From Onchidella celtica (lineage: Eukaryota; Mollusca; Gastropoda; Systellommatophora; Onchidiidae): DNA of 64,000 nt. The position numbers and the translations under genes were made by a program. The notes beneath the pieces are model-generated. The model had not been told where the DNA came from, searched no databases, and saw only the letters and a program-made list of their open reading frames with translations. Where the stretch lies: assembly GCA_963931925.1 (NCBI GenBank), contig OZ007571.1:13340506-13404505 (forward strand), written 5' to 3'. Positions 63,679 through 64,000 of the stretch are shown here, one piece after another. Positions within the stretch are counted from its first letter, which is position 1. Every line of letters starts with the position of its first letter.

Positions 63679-64000
63679 GGGGAAGAAATGCTCTGTGCTA
63701 GGGCGTACTACAAATTACAAATCAAGTAGTTTAAAGGAAAAAGTACCTGTTTATTCATTTCCTTCGGACAAGGATAAATGTCGAGAGTGGGTAATATGTC
63801 TACCAAACAAGTTAGCCGTGAAAAATGTTACAGGAAACATGGGAGTATGTGCGCTGCATTGGCCAAAAGATATCCCGCTGACTAGAGCTTCAAGAAGCAG
63901 ACATTTAGTTCCAGCTGTACCTCCATCCATTTTTCCAAATGTGTCCCAGTCATGTATACCCACCTCCAGCCAAACTACTCCACGTCCAACAAAGAAGGCC
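63679..64000 (+). CDS. THAP-domain protein, probably P-like transposase (truncated by window end)
   Basis: An open frame from ATG to the window edge (107 codons) reads MGKKCSVLGRTTNY, VYSFPSDKDKCREWVICLPN, GVCALHWP and AVPPSIFPN. The spacing fits a C2CH THAP zinc finger followed by its AVPxIF box. The second zinc Cys (normally C-x4-C) is Arg here (codon CGT). AVPPSIFPNVSQSC resembles LPPSIFNVPSSC of the P-like element at 51449, so I favour a transposon origin, although a domesticated THAP gene is possible. Confidence 0.75.

Overview
The window looks like nuclear DNA of an invertebrate animal, most likely a mollusc and probably a gastropod (inference). It is AT-rich, exons are short and widely spaced with GT-AG borders, tetranucleotide microsatellites are abundant, and transposon relics of several classes are nested in introns. 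I see no bacterial, viral or organellar gene organisation.

The backbone is one very long minus-strand gene. I assembled 21 coding exons by hand between 59707 (start codon) and 8699. Every junction has a GT donor and an AG acceptor, and the phases agree throughout, giving 3051 nt or 1017 codons with no stop. The product starts with a signal peptide and an EGF-like module. A two-exon beta-sandwich-like region and an F-type lectin (fucolectin) domain with an intact H...R-x-D-C-C-x-x-R signature follow. Eight more EGF-like modules of 8 cysteines each, one transmembrane helix, a proline- and tyrosine-containing tail, and the start of a protein tyrosine phosphatase (PTP) domain complete what is visible. 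The PTP active-site half would lie beyond the left edge. The gene is therefore a receptor PTP with a lectin plus scavenger-receptor-like (Draper/MEGF-like) ectodomain. Its EGF exons have been duplicated locally (one pair differs at 2 of 144 nt), and there are dead copies of an EGF exon and of the tail exon.

Layout from left to right. 1-7752: a young, almost complete LTR retrotransposon on the minus strand with integrase upstream of reverse transcriptase (Gmr1-like order), one internal stop codon and a tRNA-Pro primer site. 7753-16360: PTP, tail and transmembrane exons. 16361-40750: EGF and lectin exons, interrupted by a tRNA-derived SINE, a microsatellite-bearing repeat with a 1.1 kb GATCT-based satellite (22.1-24.1 kb), a mariner-like pseudogene split by a solo LTR (29.4-31.6 kb), two further solo LTRs (33.9 and 36.9 kb) and a MITE (36.3 kb). 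41270-42998: a 5'-truncated LINE with RNase H. 46416-50979: the remaining N-terminal exons plus CR1/L2-like LINE debris. 51080-53312: a P-element/THAP9-like DNA transposon with 63-bp terminal inverted repeats. 53.35-54.37 kb: a second copy of the microsatellite-bearing repeat. 57910-57991: a possible plus-strand signal-peptide exon. 59707: start codon of the large gene, with a long TCTA array 185 bp upstream. 63679-64000: the start of a second THAP-domain open frame, cut by the window edge.

All family assignments come from motifs read by eye; no database search was possible.
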